Assembly: GCA_005888335.1 (NCBI GenBank)
Contig: VAWY01000200.1
Coordinates: forward strand, 1 to 6,963
Direction: 5' to 3'
DNA length: 6,963 nt
Source of the DNA: Actinomycetota bacterium
GTDB taxonomy: Bacteria > Actinomycetota > Thermoleophilia > Solirubrobacterales > Solirubrobacteraceae
This document shows, piece by piece, positions 1 through 6,289 of this stretch; the stretch's first letter is position 1, and every line of letters starts with the position of its first letter. Under the pieces are notes generated by a model. It was given only the letters and a program-made list of their open reading frames with translations, was not told where the DNA came from and ran no database searches. The position numbers and the translations under genes are program-made.

Positions 1-60
1 CGGCTATGTCCGGGGGCGTTATGTACCCGAGATCCCGTGATCCGAGCCGCGGTCCGCGCC

Positions 61-160
61 TCACACGGCGATGACGATCTTTCCTCGGGTGTGTCCTTCT
101 CCCTGGTACCGCAGAGCTTGAGGGACCTCACTCAACGTGTAACGCCTATCGATGACCGGC
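61..160 (-). pseudogene. Out-of-frame C-terminal tail of the oxidoreductase
   Basis: After the lysine codon at 161-163 of the oxidoreductase, skipping one base (position 160) gives 32 more codons ending in TGA at 61-63. They read PVIDRRYTLSEVPQALRY, then GEGHTRGKIVIAV. This is the typical C-terminus of the family (VIDRxYxLxEvxxAlryxxxGHaxGKvvi). With it the protein would be about 320 residues, the normal family length. Homologues usually carry two residues such as VT between the GK and the PVID. A loss of 5 of those 6 bases, or a one-base insertion after GK, would both explain the break. It is either a real truncation or an assembly or sequencing indel. Confidence 0.85.
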
Positions 161-1021
161 CTTGCCGGCTTCGACGAGATCCTTCAGAACGGCCAGGTCC
201 TCTCTGTTGTGCGTCACGACGAACACGCGCATCCGCTGGCGCACGAACGGCGATAGCGAGAGCGCCTTGATCTGACGACCGAGTCCGAACCAGCGACCAA
301 GGTCCGATACGCCGACCAAGACGTAGGTTCCCCGGGGGGTTAGCGTCCGCCTGCAGTCCGATAACGAACGGCTCCCGACCAGATCGAACATCACGTCGTA
401 ACGCTGCTCGGTTTGGGTGAAGTCCTCGTTGGTGTAGTCGACGACCTGGTCCGCGCCAATCGATCGAACCATGTCGACGTTCCTCGTGCTGCAGACGCCG
501 GTCACGTTCGCTCCGAACGACTTCGCGATCTGCACGGCGAACGTGCCGACGCCGCCCGACGCACCGTTGATCAACACCCTGTGCCCCGGCTGCACCTTCC
601 CCTGATCGCGAACGGCATCGAGGGCGGTAAGCGCGGAGTCTCCAACAGCCGCCGATTGCTCAAACGTGAGGTTGGCCGGCTTCGCCAAGAGGTTGTTCTC
701 CGCAGTGCACGCATACTCGGCGAAGGCGCCTTTGCACCAGCCGAACACCTCATCGCCCGGTCGAAACTCGTTCACGTTTGTGCCGACCGCCTCGACCCGC
801 CCGGCCAGATCGAGTCCCGGTATCTCGCGCTTCGGCCTGAGCAGCCCGACCACCATGCGCATGATGTACGGCAGGCCCCTCAGGAGGTGCCAGTCGCCGA
901 TATTGACGGCCGCCGCGTGCACGCGTACCAGCACCTCATCGTCCTTGACGACCGGCTTGTCGATATCTCGGAGCTGGAGGACATCAGGTGAGCCGTACCT
1001 GTCTTGGACGATCGCCTTCAT
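146..1021 (-). CDS. NAD(P)-dependent medium-chain alcohol dehydrogenase / quinone oxidoreductase, C-terminus frameshifted
   Basis: A medium-chain dehydrogenase/reductase that would move hydride between NAD(P)H and a carbonyl, alcohol or quinone substrate in the cytoplasm; the substrate cannot be inferred. The 291-residue product opens with MKAIVQDRYGSPDVLQL, followed by the GroES-like fold (HAAAVNIGDWHLLRG at about 35-49, PGLDLAGRVEAVG at 68-80, GDEVFG at 89-94). The Rossmann nucleotide-binding loop GASGGVGTFAVQIAK is at 153-167. I see no cysteine cluster for structural zinc, so the zinc-independent quinone-reductase branch is more likely. The ATG at 1021 was chosen because GAGGAGG lies 5 nt upstream (1027-1033) and homologues begin MKA; an in-frame ATG at 1039 is possible. 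The frame ends at a TAG (146-148) right after VEAGKAGHR, where the family normally continues with a conserved tail. That tail is present in another frame (61-159). Confidence 0.9.
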   Translation of the reverse strand: MKAIVQDRYGSPDVLQLRDIDKPVVKDDEVLVRVHAAAVNIGDWHLLRGLPYIMRMVVGLLRPKREIPGLDLAGRVEAVGTNVNEFRPGDEVFGWCKGAFAEYACTAENNLLAKPANLTFEQSAAVGDSALTALDAVRDQGKVQPGHRVLINGASGGVGTFAVQIAKSFGANVTGVCSTRNVDMVRSIGADQVVDYTNEDFTQTEQRYDVMFDLVGSRSLSDCRRTLTPRGTYVLVGVSDLGRWFGLGRQIKALSLSPFVRQRMRVFVVTHNREDLAVLKDLVEAGKAGHR

Positions 1022-1103
1022 CACGTCCTCCTCAGCCATCGCCGGGTTGGTGGGGTCGAGGCTTCCGCATTCTTGCCCGCCCGTCATCTGGAGTAGCCGG
1101 AGA

Positions 1104-2101
1104 TCAGGGCCGATTCTCGGATTCGGGCAAGGCAACGTCGTTTCTTGCCGGCCGCGCTTCCCGTTCCGCGGCTGTCGCGCAGAGGTCGGGGTTGGCGGTG
1201 CGGAGCCGCGCCGCGCGTCGTCGCCGCACGCCGCGCGCCGCGGTCAGTCCTCCGCGGGGGGTGAACTGCTGGTGGAGCTTGAGCAGGTCGTGGGTGGTGG
1301 CCATCAGCCGCCACTCGGTCCGCGCCGCTGATCTGCCGCGTCTGGCGAAGCGGGTGAAGCCGCGGTTGCGTTTGGTGTTGCCGAAGATCGGCTCGATGAG
1401 CTGCGCGCGCGGTGCTTGTTGAGCTCGGTGCCGCGGTCGGTGCTGAGCACCGCGCGCACGAAGTCGTAGGCGCCGCCGTGCCAGCCCGGCCGGGTGTTCT
1501 TTCTCTGGCTCGAGTCGGGCGGGATGAGCACCGGGATGCGTTGGCCGGTGATCTCGTTCATCTGCTCGAGGTGCCAGTGGTCGGCGTCGGCGACGACGAC
1601 CTTGGGCCCTTCGGTGACGCCGGCGGCGGCCAGCTCGCTGCGAGCGGCGGTGAGCATGGGGCGGAGGTGCCCGAAGTCCGCTGAGGTGGTCATCGCCTCG
1701 GCGGCGAGGATGAGGTCGCGCTCGTTGCCGGCGGCCTGGGCGTTGTAGCCCTCGATCCAGCGGCGCATCCCGCGGACGAGCCTGGAGTCCGGATCGGTGA
1801 TGCTGACATTGTCGGCGGGAGGGTCGGGCGGGGTGTAGGGCTTCAGGCGCGCGCTCGTGCGCCGGCCGTCGCGCATCCCTCCGCGCTGGCGGTTGGCCTC
1901 GTCGCTGGCGTTGGCCGCGCGCTCGACGGCGAGTTCCTCCTCCAGGCCGCGCTTGGCCTCATGTAGCCGCCCGGGCCGCGAGCTGAACCGGGTGGGCTCG
2001 CTGCTTGCGCTCCTGATCAAGGCGCTGGCGCGCGGCGCGCAGCCGGCCCTCGCGCGCAATGCGGCAGCCCTGCCCGCGATGACGCGCTCAGGGGACGCCC
2101 G
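1104..2101 (-). pseudogene. IS1182-family transposase, 5'-truncated and frameshifted
   Basis: The C-terminal half of a DDE transposase of the IS1182 type. From the upstream end, a charged linker (EAKRGLEEELAVERAAN) leads to the family signature ITDPDSRLVRGMRRWIEGYN, then FGHLRPML, VVVADADHWHLEQM (second catalytic Asp) and PVLIPPDSSQRK, and PGWHGGAYDFVRAVLSTDRG. A break in a GCGCGCGCG run at 1403-1411 moves the rest into another frame: QLIEPIFGNTKRNRGFTRFA (catalytic Glu), then RRGRSAARTEWRLMATTHDL, ending at a TGA at 1104-1106. The last 35 or so residues after LKLHQQFTPRGG look unlike the family and are probably flanking DNA. Upstream, between about 1965 and 2050, the family-like coiled-coil segment RLRAARQRLDQERKQRAHPV lies in yet another frame. 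The N-terminal domain with the first catalytic Asp is absent, so no active transposase can be made. Confidence 0.85.
1104..2101 (-). mobile_element. Remnant of an IS1182-type insertion sequence
   Basis: The element is identified only through its broken transposase. I see no terminal inverted repeats or target-site duplication at either side, and the 5' half of the transposase is missing. The boundaries given are the limits of transposase-like sequence, not element ends. The remnant separates the oxidoreductase from the SnoaL-like gene. Confidence 0.7.
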
Positions 2102-2122
2102 GCGGGCGATTGTGATGGTCCC

Positions 2123-2153
2123 CGGTGAGGGGCCGCGACGCGACCCCTCACCG
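2123..2153 (-). terminator. Terminator-like hairpin after the SnoaL-like gene
   Basis: A perfect 10-bp stem, CGGTGAGGGG (2123-2132) with CCCCTCACCG (2144-2153), encloses an 11-nt loop. It begins 6 nt beyond the SnoaL-like stop codon on the minus strand. No T-run follows, which is common for actinobacterial terminators. It also lies at the upstream edge of the IS remnant, so an origin in the element is possible. Confidence 0.55.
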
Positions 2154-2159
2154 ATTGCG

Positions 2160-2606
2160 CTAAGCGACAGCCGCAGCGCCGGGCGCGCCGACCCCGAGCT
2201 GGCTCAGGATGCTCATGAGATTGAAGTAGTGGCGGGTGCTCTTGACCCGGCCGTCCCGGACCTCGAACACCTGGCAGGCCTTCACGCGCGCCTGCTTGCC
2301 CGTCGCGGGCATCTCCTCACCGGTCGGGCTCTCCATCGGTCCCGTGTTGGTGCCCTCCCACAGGATCTCGAGAACCGCCACCGGACCGTCGCCGTAGGCC
2401 CCGAGCACCGTGCCGCGCCCGTCCGGAAACGCGCGCTTCCAGCCCTGGGCGGCATCGAGCATGGCATCGAAGCCCTCGAGCCGCCTCTCGGTCGCCAGCT
2501 CCTCCTCCACGCAGTCCGGCGTGTGCAGCGCCCGCAGGCGCTCCCAGTCCCCGGCGTTAAAGCAATCGATCGTCTCGCGCGCGACATCGATCTCGCTACC
2601 CGCCAT
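2160..2606 (-). CDS. SnoaL-like / NTF2-fold family protein (ester cyclase type)
   Basis: A 148-residue, intact protein of the SnoaL-like branch of the NTF2 superfamily, small cone-shaped alpha+beta barrels that include polyketide cyclases, isomerases and many proteins of unknown function. Visible family marks are the N-terminal helix region IDVARETIDCFNAGDWERLR (about 6-25), the early strand with DCVEEE (31-36), FDAMLDAAQGWKRAFPDGRG (46-65), the central strands VLEILWEGTNTGPM (78-91), and the C-terminal FEVRDGRVKSTRHYFNLMSI (114-133) followed by LSQLG. Length and order fit the family. The ATG at 2606 has GAGGAGGG at 2611-2618, and upstream codons in this frame look non-coding. It has its own promoter and a terminator-like hairpin, so it is probably monocistronic. 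The substrate is unknown; a role in secondary metabolism is not supported by the neighbours. Confidence 0.85.
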   Translation of the reverse strand: MAGSEIDVARETIDCFNAGDWERLRALHTPDCVEEELATERRLEGFDAMLDAAQGWKRAFPDGRGTVLGAYGDGPVAVLEILWEGTNTGPMESPTGEEMPATGKQARVKACQVFEVRDGRVKSTRHYFNLMSILSQLGVGAPGAAAVA

Positions 2607-2619
2607 AGCACCCTCCTCG

Positions 2620-2635
2620 TTGAGGTTTGCCTCAA
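2620..2635 (-). promoter_or_regulatory. Operator-like palindrome at the SnoaL-like transcription start
   Basis: TTGAGGTTTGCCTCAA is a 6+6 bp inverted repeat with a 4-nt centre. It sits between the predicted -10 element and the ribosome binding site, about where transcription would begin. A repressor bound here would block initiation. The binding protein is unknown; the shape is faintly like DtxR/IdeR iron boxes but does not match that consensus. Confidence 0.35.
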
Positions 2636-2641
2636 GCACCG

Positions 2642-2671
2642 ACGCTACGCCCGCGCCAAAAGCGCTGTCAA
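2642..2671 (-). promoter_or_regulatory. Sigma70-type promoter of the SnoaL-like gene
   Basis: On the minus strand a consensus -35 TTGACA (2666-2671) is followed after 18 nt by TAGCGT (2642-2647), which fits the actinobacterial TANNNT -10. The predicted start is near 2635, giving a leader of about 30 nt before the ATG at 2606. Confidence 0.55.
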
Positions 2672-3122
2672 CCGAAGCCCCACCGCGGCCCGCTGCCCAA
2701 CCGAAGGGCGCGACGAGGCGCGCGCGCAATCTAAGCTTGCGCACGCGGACTGGGACGCCGATCACTCGCTCGCCGACGTAGCGAGCCGCGAGCTGGCGGG
2801 ACCCCGTGCTCCAGCCGAATCGCGATCGACCCGCGGGCGCCCGAGGTCGGCCAGAGCGGCGGCAGCTGCTTGACCGACCCATCACGGAAAAGGAGTCTCG
2901 ATCTTCGCCACCGCCGCGTGCGGGTCGCCGATACCCCGGGCCGAGCTCGATCCGTCGAGGGCCATCATCATTACTTCGAGTCTGGCGGGCACCCGAAGCA
3001 GGGAGGACGTCGTGACCTTGGTCAGAGCCGCCGGGGTCGGCGAGCGAGCGCGCGATGCGGTGGCCGAACGAGGGGCGGGACGTCGATCCGACCGAACGGC
3101 GCGGTGGCGAGTCGGTCAGGGC
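2672..3122. other. Intergenic stretch without a recognisable gene
   Basis: About 450 bp between the SnoaL-like promoter and the DUF4331 terminator. Both strands carry open frames, but none has family motifs together with a credible ribosome binding site. A minus-strand frame ending in TGA near 2881 starts with three consecutive ATG codons (around 2950-2970) and could encode a peptide of about 25 residues, but nothing supports it. This may be degraded coding sequence. Confidence 0.5.
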
Positions 3123-3151
3123 GCGGCGCCCAGGGCCTCCCTGGGCGCCGC
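3123..3151 (-). terminator. Strong hairpin terminator after the DUF4331 gene
   Basis: A perfect 13-bp GC-rich stem, GCGGCGCCCAGGG (3123-3135) with CCCTGGGCGCCGC (3139-3151), has only a 3-nt loop. It starts 10 nt past the DUF4331 stop codon on the minus strand. There is no T-tract. Such stems are typical actinobacterial terminators and could work in both directions. Confidence 0.7.
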
Positions 3152-3161
3152 ACCGTTTGGG

Positions 3162-4706
3162 TCAGGTCCGTCGGCGGCCGGCCGCGAAGGCCAGGCCGGC
3201 GAGGGCGAGCGCGCCGGCAATGATCGCGATCCAGGCGCCGGTGCTCGGCGAGCTTCCGTCGTCGGCGCCGGCCGAGTGCGCCGTCGGCGTGGTCTTCTGG
3301 TTGGGCTCGCCCGGGCGGACGGCGCCCTTGAGCTGCGAGCCGTAGGCGGCCTTCGGGTTGGCTCCCGCGCCGGGGTCGGCGAGGTACGGGAACTCGTCCT
3401 TGAACGGCACGTCGTTGGCGTCCACGCCGTCTCCCAGCGGGACCTTGTTGCCCTTCAGGACGCCGGCGACCACTTGGAGATCGATGTCCACGACGTCGTC
3501 GGTCAGCCGCCGGCCGTTGGGGTAGCCGGCGTTGTCCTTGGCCAGCACGCCGAGGCGGTTTGGCTTCGACGGGGGCGCGATGCCCAGGTTGATCTTGATC
3601 GTGTCGGTGGGCAGCTTGCCGGCCTTGCCGGGGAAGGCGTTGAGCCCGGGGATGCCTTGCAGCACGGCTTGGACGATGTCCGTGCGGTTGCTCTCGGGCG
3701 CCTTGACCTGCGGGTACAGCGCGTTGAGCGCCGCGGCGATACCGGGCTTGACGACGTACTTGCCGTAGTTGGTGGCGTCGTCGGAGGGCTGCGTGCGGTT
3801 GAACTTGTCCTTGTCGGCCAGCGGGATGATCACCTCGTTGACCAGCGGGTTGCCCAGGCGCGAGACCTGCCGCCAGCCAGCGCCGCCGCCATTGACCGAC
3901 AGGCCCTGTCGCTCGGTGGAGGTCCATGCGCCGATCACCGCGTTGCCGGCCTTCGCGTCGGTGACGGGCTTGTGATCGCGGGTCACCTGCGCGGCGGGGA
4001 TCTGCAGCACGATCGAGTGCACGCCGTAGCCGGCGAGGTCGTCGACGCCGCCGCCCTTGTTGCCGAGGCCGGCGCCCGTCAGGTTCACCGTGTCGAAGAT
4101 GCGCCCGAGGCTGGCGAAGAACGGGTCGTCGCGCTGGCCGGCGAACACCTTGCCGCCGCCCTTGAGGCGCTCGACGGCCTTGGCCGCGGTCGCGGGGTAG
4201 TCGGGCGTCGTTTTCTGTCCGACGTTGTCGGGCGGAGTCGGCAGGCCGGAGGCGAGGATCTGCGCCGAGACCGGCTTGCCGTTGCGGTAGGTCTCCCTGG
4301 TCACCGTGTAGGACTGCAGGATGTTGAGGTCCTTGTCGCGCGGCGAGGTGATCGGGCCACCGAGGCCGTACAGATAGGTGCCGGGCACGCGGTGGCGGGT
4401 GTTGAACGTGAACAGGTAGCGGATGTCGTACCTGCCGTCGCCCGTGTTGTCGACGTTGATGTAGTAGTGGGCGCGATCGTCGAAGCGGTAGAAGTTGGGG
4501 CCGCCCGCGGGGTCCTCGAACGGGATCCAGTTGGCGACGAAGGTCACCGCCTTCGGTGCATCCGCGGCCTTGAAGACATAGAAGTCGGTGTCGTCCGCGG
4601 TCGGATCGAGGGCGGTCAGCGGCGCTTCGCGATGCGAGGACGCGTAACTCGCGGGGGCGGCCACGGCCACTGCGAGCAGCGCCGTCGCCAGGGCGAGGAA
4701 CTTCAT
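3162..4706 (-). CDS. DUF4331 family secreted, membrane-anchored protein
   Basis: An intact 514-residue surface protein of the DUF4331 family, whose biochemical role is unknown. An N-terminal signal peptide (MKFLALATALLAVAVAAP) ends near SYA at about 20-22. The family hallmark SHREAP follows at 24-29, with DPTADDTDFYVF at 34-45. Further family-like segments are the strands around FVANWIPFEDPAGGPNFYRF, RAHYYINVDNTGDGRYDIRY, FASLGRIFDTVNLTG, and NGRRLTDDVVDIDLQVVAGV near the C-terminus. A low-complexity linker then leads to SPSTG, a hydrophobic helix and the positive end GRRRT, so the protein is likely exported and held in the membrane with its body outside. The ATG at 4706 is chosen because the signal peptide starts there and GGAGGT lies 8 nt upstream (4715-4720). 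It lies 115 bp downstream of the Fur-type gene on the same strand, which suggests co-expression or control by that regulator, though this is inference. Confidence 0.95.
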   Translation of the reverse strand: MKFLALATALLAVAVAAPASYASSHREAPLTALDPTADDTDFYVFKAADAPKAVTFVANWIPFEDPAGGPNFYRFDDRAHYYINVDNTGDGRYDIRYLFTFNTRHRVPGTYLYGLGGPITSPRDKDLNILQSYTVTRETYRNGKPVSAQILASGLPTPPDNVGQKTTPDYPATAAKAVERLKGGGKVFAGQRDDPFFASLGRIFDTVNLTGAGLGNKGGGVDDLAGYGVHSIVLQIPAAQVTRDHKPVTDAKAGNAVIGAWTSTERQGLSVNGGGAGWRQVSRLGNPLVNEVIIPLADKDKFNRTQPSDDATNYGKYVVKPGIAAALNALYPQVKAPESNRTDIVQAVLQGIPGLNAFPGKAGKLPTDTIKINLGIAPPSKPNRLGVLAKDNAGYPNGRRLTDDVVDIDLQVVAGVLKGNKVPLGDGVDANDVPFKDEFPYLADPGAGANPKAAYGSQLKGAVRPGEPNQKTTPTAHSAGADDGSSPSTGAWIAIIAGALALAGLAFAAGRRRT

Positions 4707-4774
4707 GGTGTGGGACCTCCAGTCCAGATACCGGGTCGCACGCCCATACGCACGCTGCTGGCGATCGGATGCAT
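4703..4774 (-). CDS. Possible 23-residue leader peptide coupled to the DUF4331 gene
   Basis: Between the Fur-type and DUF4331 genes, AGGAGG is followed 3 nt later by an ATG at 4774. It opens a 23-codon frame (MHPIASSVRMGVRPGIWTGG and three more residues) whose TGA overlaps the DUF4331 ATG as ATGA. This layout is classic for translational coupling or a small regulatory leader. The peptide has no run of one amino acid that would suggest attenuation. The Shine-Dalgarno spacing is short, and the DUF4331 gene has its own binding site, so translation is plausible but unproven. Confidence 0.4.
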   Translation of the reverse strand: MHPIASSVRMGVRPGIWTGGPTP

Positions 4775-4821
4775 AAACCTCCTGCAAATTGGCGCCTTTT
4801 GCGAGCGGATCGATACTGCGA

Positions 4822-5319
4822 TCAGGTTGCAGTTGCGGGCGACTGGCCGGCCAGTGACCGCGCGGTCGCCAGACAGGCCCGGCACCGGCCGTTCAGCGGG
4901 AAGTGCGACAGCCGGACCTCAAACCCGAAGCGGGCCCGCACTGCCGCGCGCAGGTCGTCGAGCTCCTGGGAGGCCACCGACTGAAAACCGCCACAGATCT
5001 CACAGTGCAGGAACTCGCGGCTCGCGTCGGCGATCATGTACAGCGCGGGACCGTGTCCGAGGTGCGTGTGCCTCACGATCCCGATCGACTCGAGCCTCTC
5101 GAGGTTGCGGTAGACCGACGTGACGTCGGACTGCGGGAGCTCGCCGCCGAGACCCGCGGCGATCTGCTCGGCGCCGACGGGGACGCCGGCCGCGAACAGC
5201 GCCTCGAGGACAAGGCGCCGCGACGCCGTGAGGCGAAGGCCCTGGTCGCGGACGACCCTGAACGCGCTTGACCGGTCCGGGACGTGGGCGACGCGACTGC
5301 TGGCGGGCGGGATGGTCAT
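4822..5319 (-). CDS. Fur-family metal- or redox-responsive transcriptional regulator
   Basis: A 165-residue DNA-binding repressor of the Fur/Zur/PerR superfamily, which normally binds a metal and represses uptake or stress genes. The N-terminal winged helix includes GLRLTASRRLVLEALFAAG (about 27-45) and the recognition region SDVTSVYRNLERLESIGIV (64-82). The dimerisation domain carries HTHLGHGPALYM (84-95), the first structural pair CEIC (106-109) and the second CRAC (146-149), so the four-cysteine zinc site is complete. The usual histidine cluster just before the first CxxC is replaced by REFLHC, with only His105 left; other candidate ligands are His84, His86, His89 and His139. The sensed signal therefore cannot be assigned to iron, zinc or peroxide. 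The ATG at 5319 has AGGAGC at 5325-5330, and homologues start near here. It lies directly upstream of the DUF4331 gene and diverges from the SIMPL-like remnant. Confidence 0.92.
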   Translation of the reverse strand: MTIPPASSRVAHVPDRSSAFRVVRDQGLRLTASRRLVLEALFAAGVPVGAEQIAAGLGGELPQSDVTSVYRNLERLESIGIVRHTHLGHGPALYMIADASREFLHCEICGGFQSVASQELDDLRAAVRARFGFEVRLSHFPLNGRCRACLATARSLAGQSPATAT

Positions 5320-5605
5320 GACGCGCTCCTGTTGCCACCGCCCGCTCGGGCAGGCGTTTACCGCTCTAACGCGCGGACCGCTCGCACAGATCATCAGCAG
5401 CGCGAGGACGCAAGCCCGCGCCGGGGTCGCTCGCGTAGCGGTCGCGCGCCCGCGGGACGGCGGCGAGGTACCTGAGCTCGCCCAGCGGCACCGTTCGCAC
5501 TCACGGCTTGGCGCGTCTCTCGTTCAGCGGCCGCGCCCAACCGCGCCCGCGCGGCGGGCGGGCGACCGCTAAAAAGAGCAAACCGATCCGACCCGAGGAG
5601 TCACC
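5320..5605. other. Divergent intergenic region between the Fur-type gene and the SIMPL-like remnant
   Basis: These 286 bp hold the control regions of two divergent genes. Besides the repeats near the Fur-type start, a 7-bp stem (CGCCCGC at 5543-5549, GCGGGCG at 5553-5559) lies about 45 bp before the SIMPL-like ATG. I could not pick out a confident -35/-10 pair for either gene. A minus-strand GTG frame of about 45 codons exists here but has no family signature. Confidence 0.4.
5354..5372 (-). promoter_or_regulatory. Candidate operator upstream of the Fur-type gene
   Basis: GCGTT (5354-5358) and AACGC (5368-5372) form an inverted repeat across 19 bp, 35 to 53 bp before the Fur-type start codon. 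Size and place suit autoregulation, but the arms are short and GC-rich DNA makes such repeats by chance. A second small repeat, GCCCGCTCGGGC, lies next to it at 5340-5351. Confidence 0.25.
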
Positions 5606-6084
5606 ATGCCCGCATCGCGCATCGCCGCCGCATCCCTGACGCTGTTGCTGGCGTTCGCCGCACCCGCCGGCGCCCAAGAGCGAACCATCATCGCCACCGG
5701 CACCGGCTAGGTCGCCGTCACGCCGACCGACCGCACCAGCAACGACGCGATCGCCACGGCGGTAAGCAGGCCTACGACGCGGCCCTGCCCAAGGCCGTCG
5801 ACGACGGCCGCGAGGACGCGCACGAGCTCGCGGCCGCGACCGGCCTGACCCTCAGCGACCTGCTCACCGTCTCCAACGCGCCCAACGCGCCGTACTTCGG
5901 CCCCTTCGGCGGACCGGTCTTCGGCTCCTTCGGCCGGGGCAGGTTCTGCGGAACCGTCCGCCGCGCGATCTTCAAGCGCACCAAGTCCGGCCGCCGTAGG
6001 GTCGTCGGGCACCGCACGCGCCGAACGTGCCGCGTCCCGCCCTTCCAGGTCCGCCAGGTCACCTTGACCTTCGCGGTTCAGTGA
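5606..6084 (+). pseudogene. SIMPL-domain-like (DUF541) secreted protein, broken by a stop codon and a frameshift
   Basis: An ATG at 5606 with GAGGAG 5 nt upstream (5595-5600) opens a signal peptide (MPASRIAAASLTLLLAFAAP ending AGAQ). The mature start ERTIIATGTG is the SIMPL-family opening, but codon 35 is TAG (5708-5710), followed in frame by VAVTPTDRTSNDAIATAV. One base is then lost near 5762-5764, and the protein continues in the next frame as KQAYDAALPKAVDDGREDAH, LAAATGLTLSDLLTVSNAPN, APYFGPFGG, GRFCGTVRRAIFK and RTCRVPPF, ending LTFAVQ at TGA 6082-6084. The repaired product would be about 159 residues, a usual length for small actinobacterial SIMPL-like proteins. A single TCG-to-TAG change is a likely origin of the stop, since serine is common there. 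SIMPL proteins are envelope proteins of largely unknown role. The two lesions could be real decay or sequence errors. Confidence 0.8.
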
Positions 6085-6289
6085 CGCGCTCCGGCCGAGC
6101 CCGCCGTGGTGGCCCCGCTTGACCGGAGGGTAAGGCCAGCGGTCGCCAGCGAGTCGCGCCCGGCGTTTCGGACGAGAGGCGCCGGCGCCGGGCGAAGGAA
6201 GGGGGCCGCCCCTGGCGCCGAATCAGACAGTCCGGGCGGACGGCCCCCGGCGCGTCGAGGCCGCGGCCGGCCCGCGCGAAAGCCCACGC
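6085..6289. other. Intergenic DNA with a hairpin between two plus-strand remnants
   Basis: About 205 bp without a gene. It contains an 8-bp inverted repeat, GGGGGCCG (6201-6208) with CGGCCCCC (6241-6248), which could be a terminator for the SIMPL-like gene, and the 12-bp palindrome GGCGCCGGCGCC at 6178-6189. The stem has a long 32-nt interior, so the terminator role is weak. Confidence 0.35.

Noticed and set aside
1403..1411. Programmed ribosomal frameshifting in the transposase
   Set aside because: Some IS families use it, but I know of none in IS1182, the site has no classic slippery heptamer, and the N-terminal part is missing anyway.
2620..2635. Assignment of the palindrome as an iron box (DtxR/IdeR) or Fur box
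   Set aside because: Symmetry and a few bases fit, but the core does not match either consensus closely enough, and no metal-related gene is directly downstream.
1857..2873. A 338-codon open frame on the plus strand
   Set aside because: It overlaps the transposase remnant and the SnoaL-like gene in antisense and shows only Arg/Ala-rich low-complexity sequence.
4706..4787. A longer DUF4331 start 27 codons upstream
   Set aside because: The added residues are polar and precede a complete signal peptide, and the ATG at 4706 has its own Shine-Dalgarno sequence.
3012..5123. A 703-codon open frame on the plus strand
   Set aside because: It runs antisense to the DUF4331 and Fur-type genes, whose family motifs are clear. 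Its translation is Val/Arg/Gly-rich without motifs; long antisense frames are expected at this GC content.
5708..5710. Possible recoding or readthrough of TAG in the SIMPL-like gene
   Set aside because: A frameshift follows about 50 bases later, so readthrough alone would not yield the protein. Simple decay or sequence error is enough.
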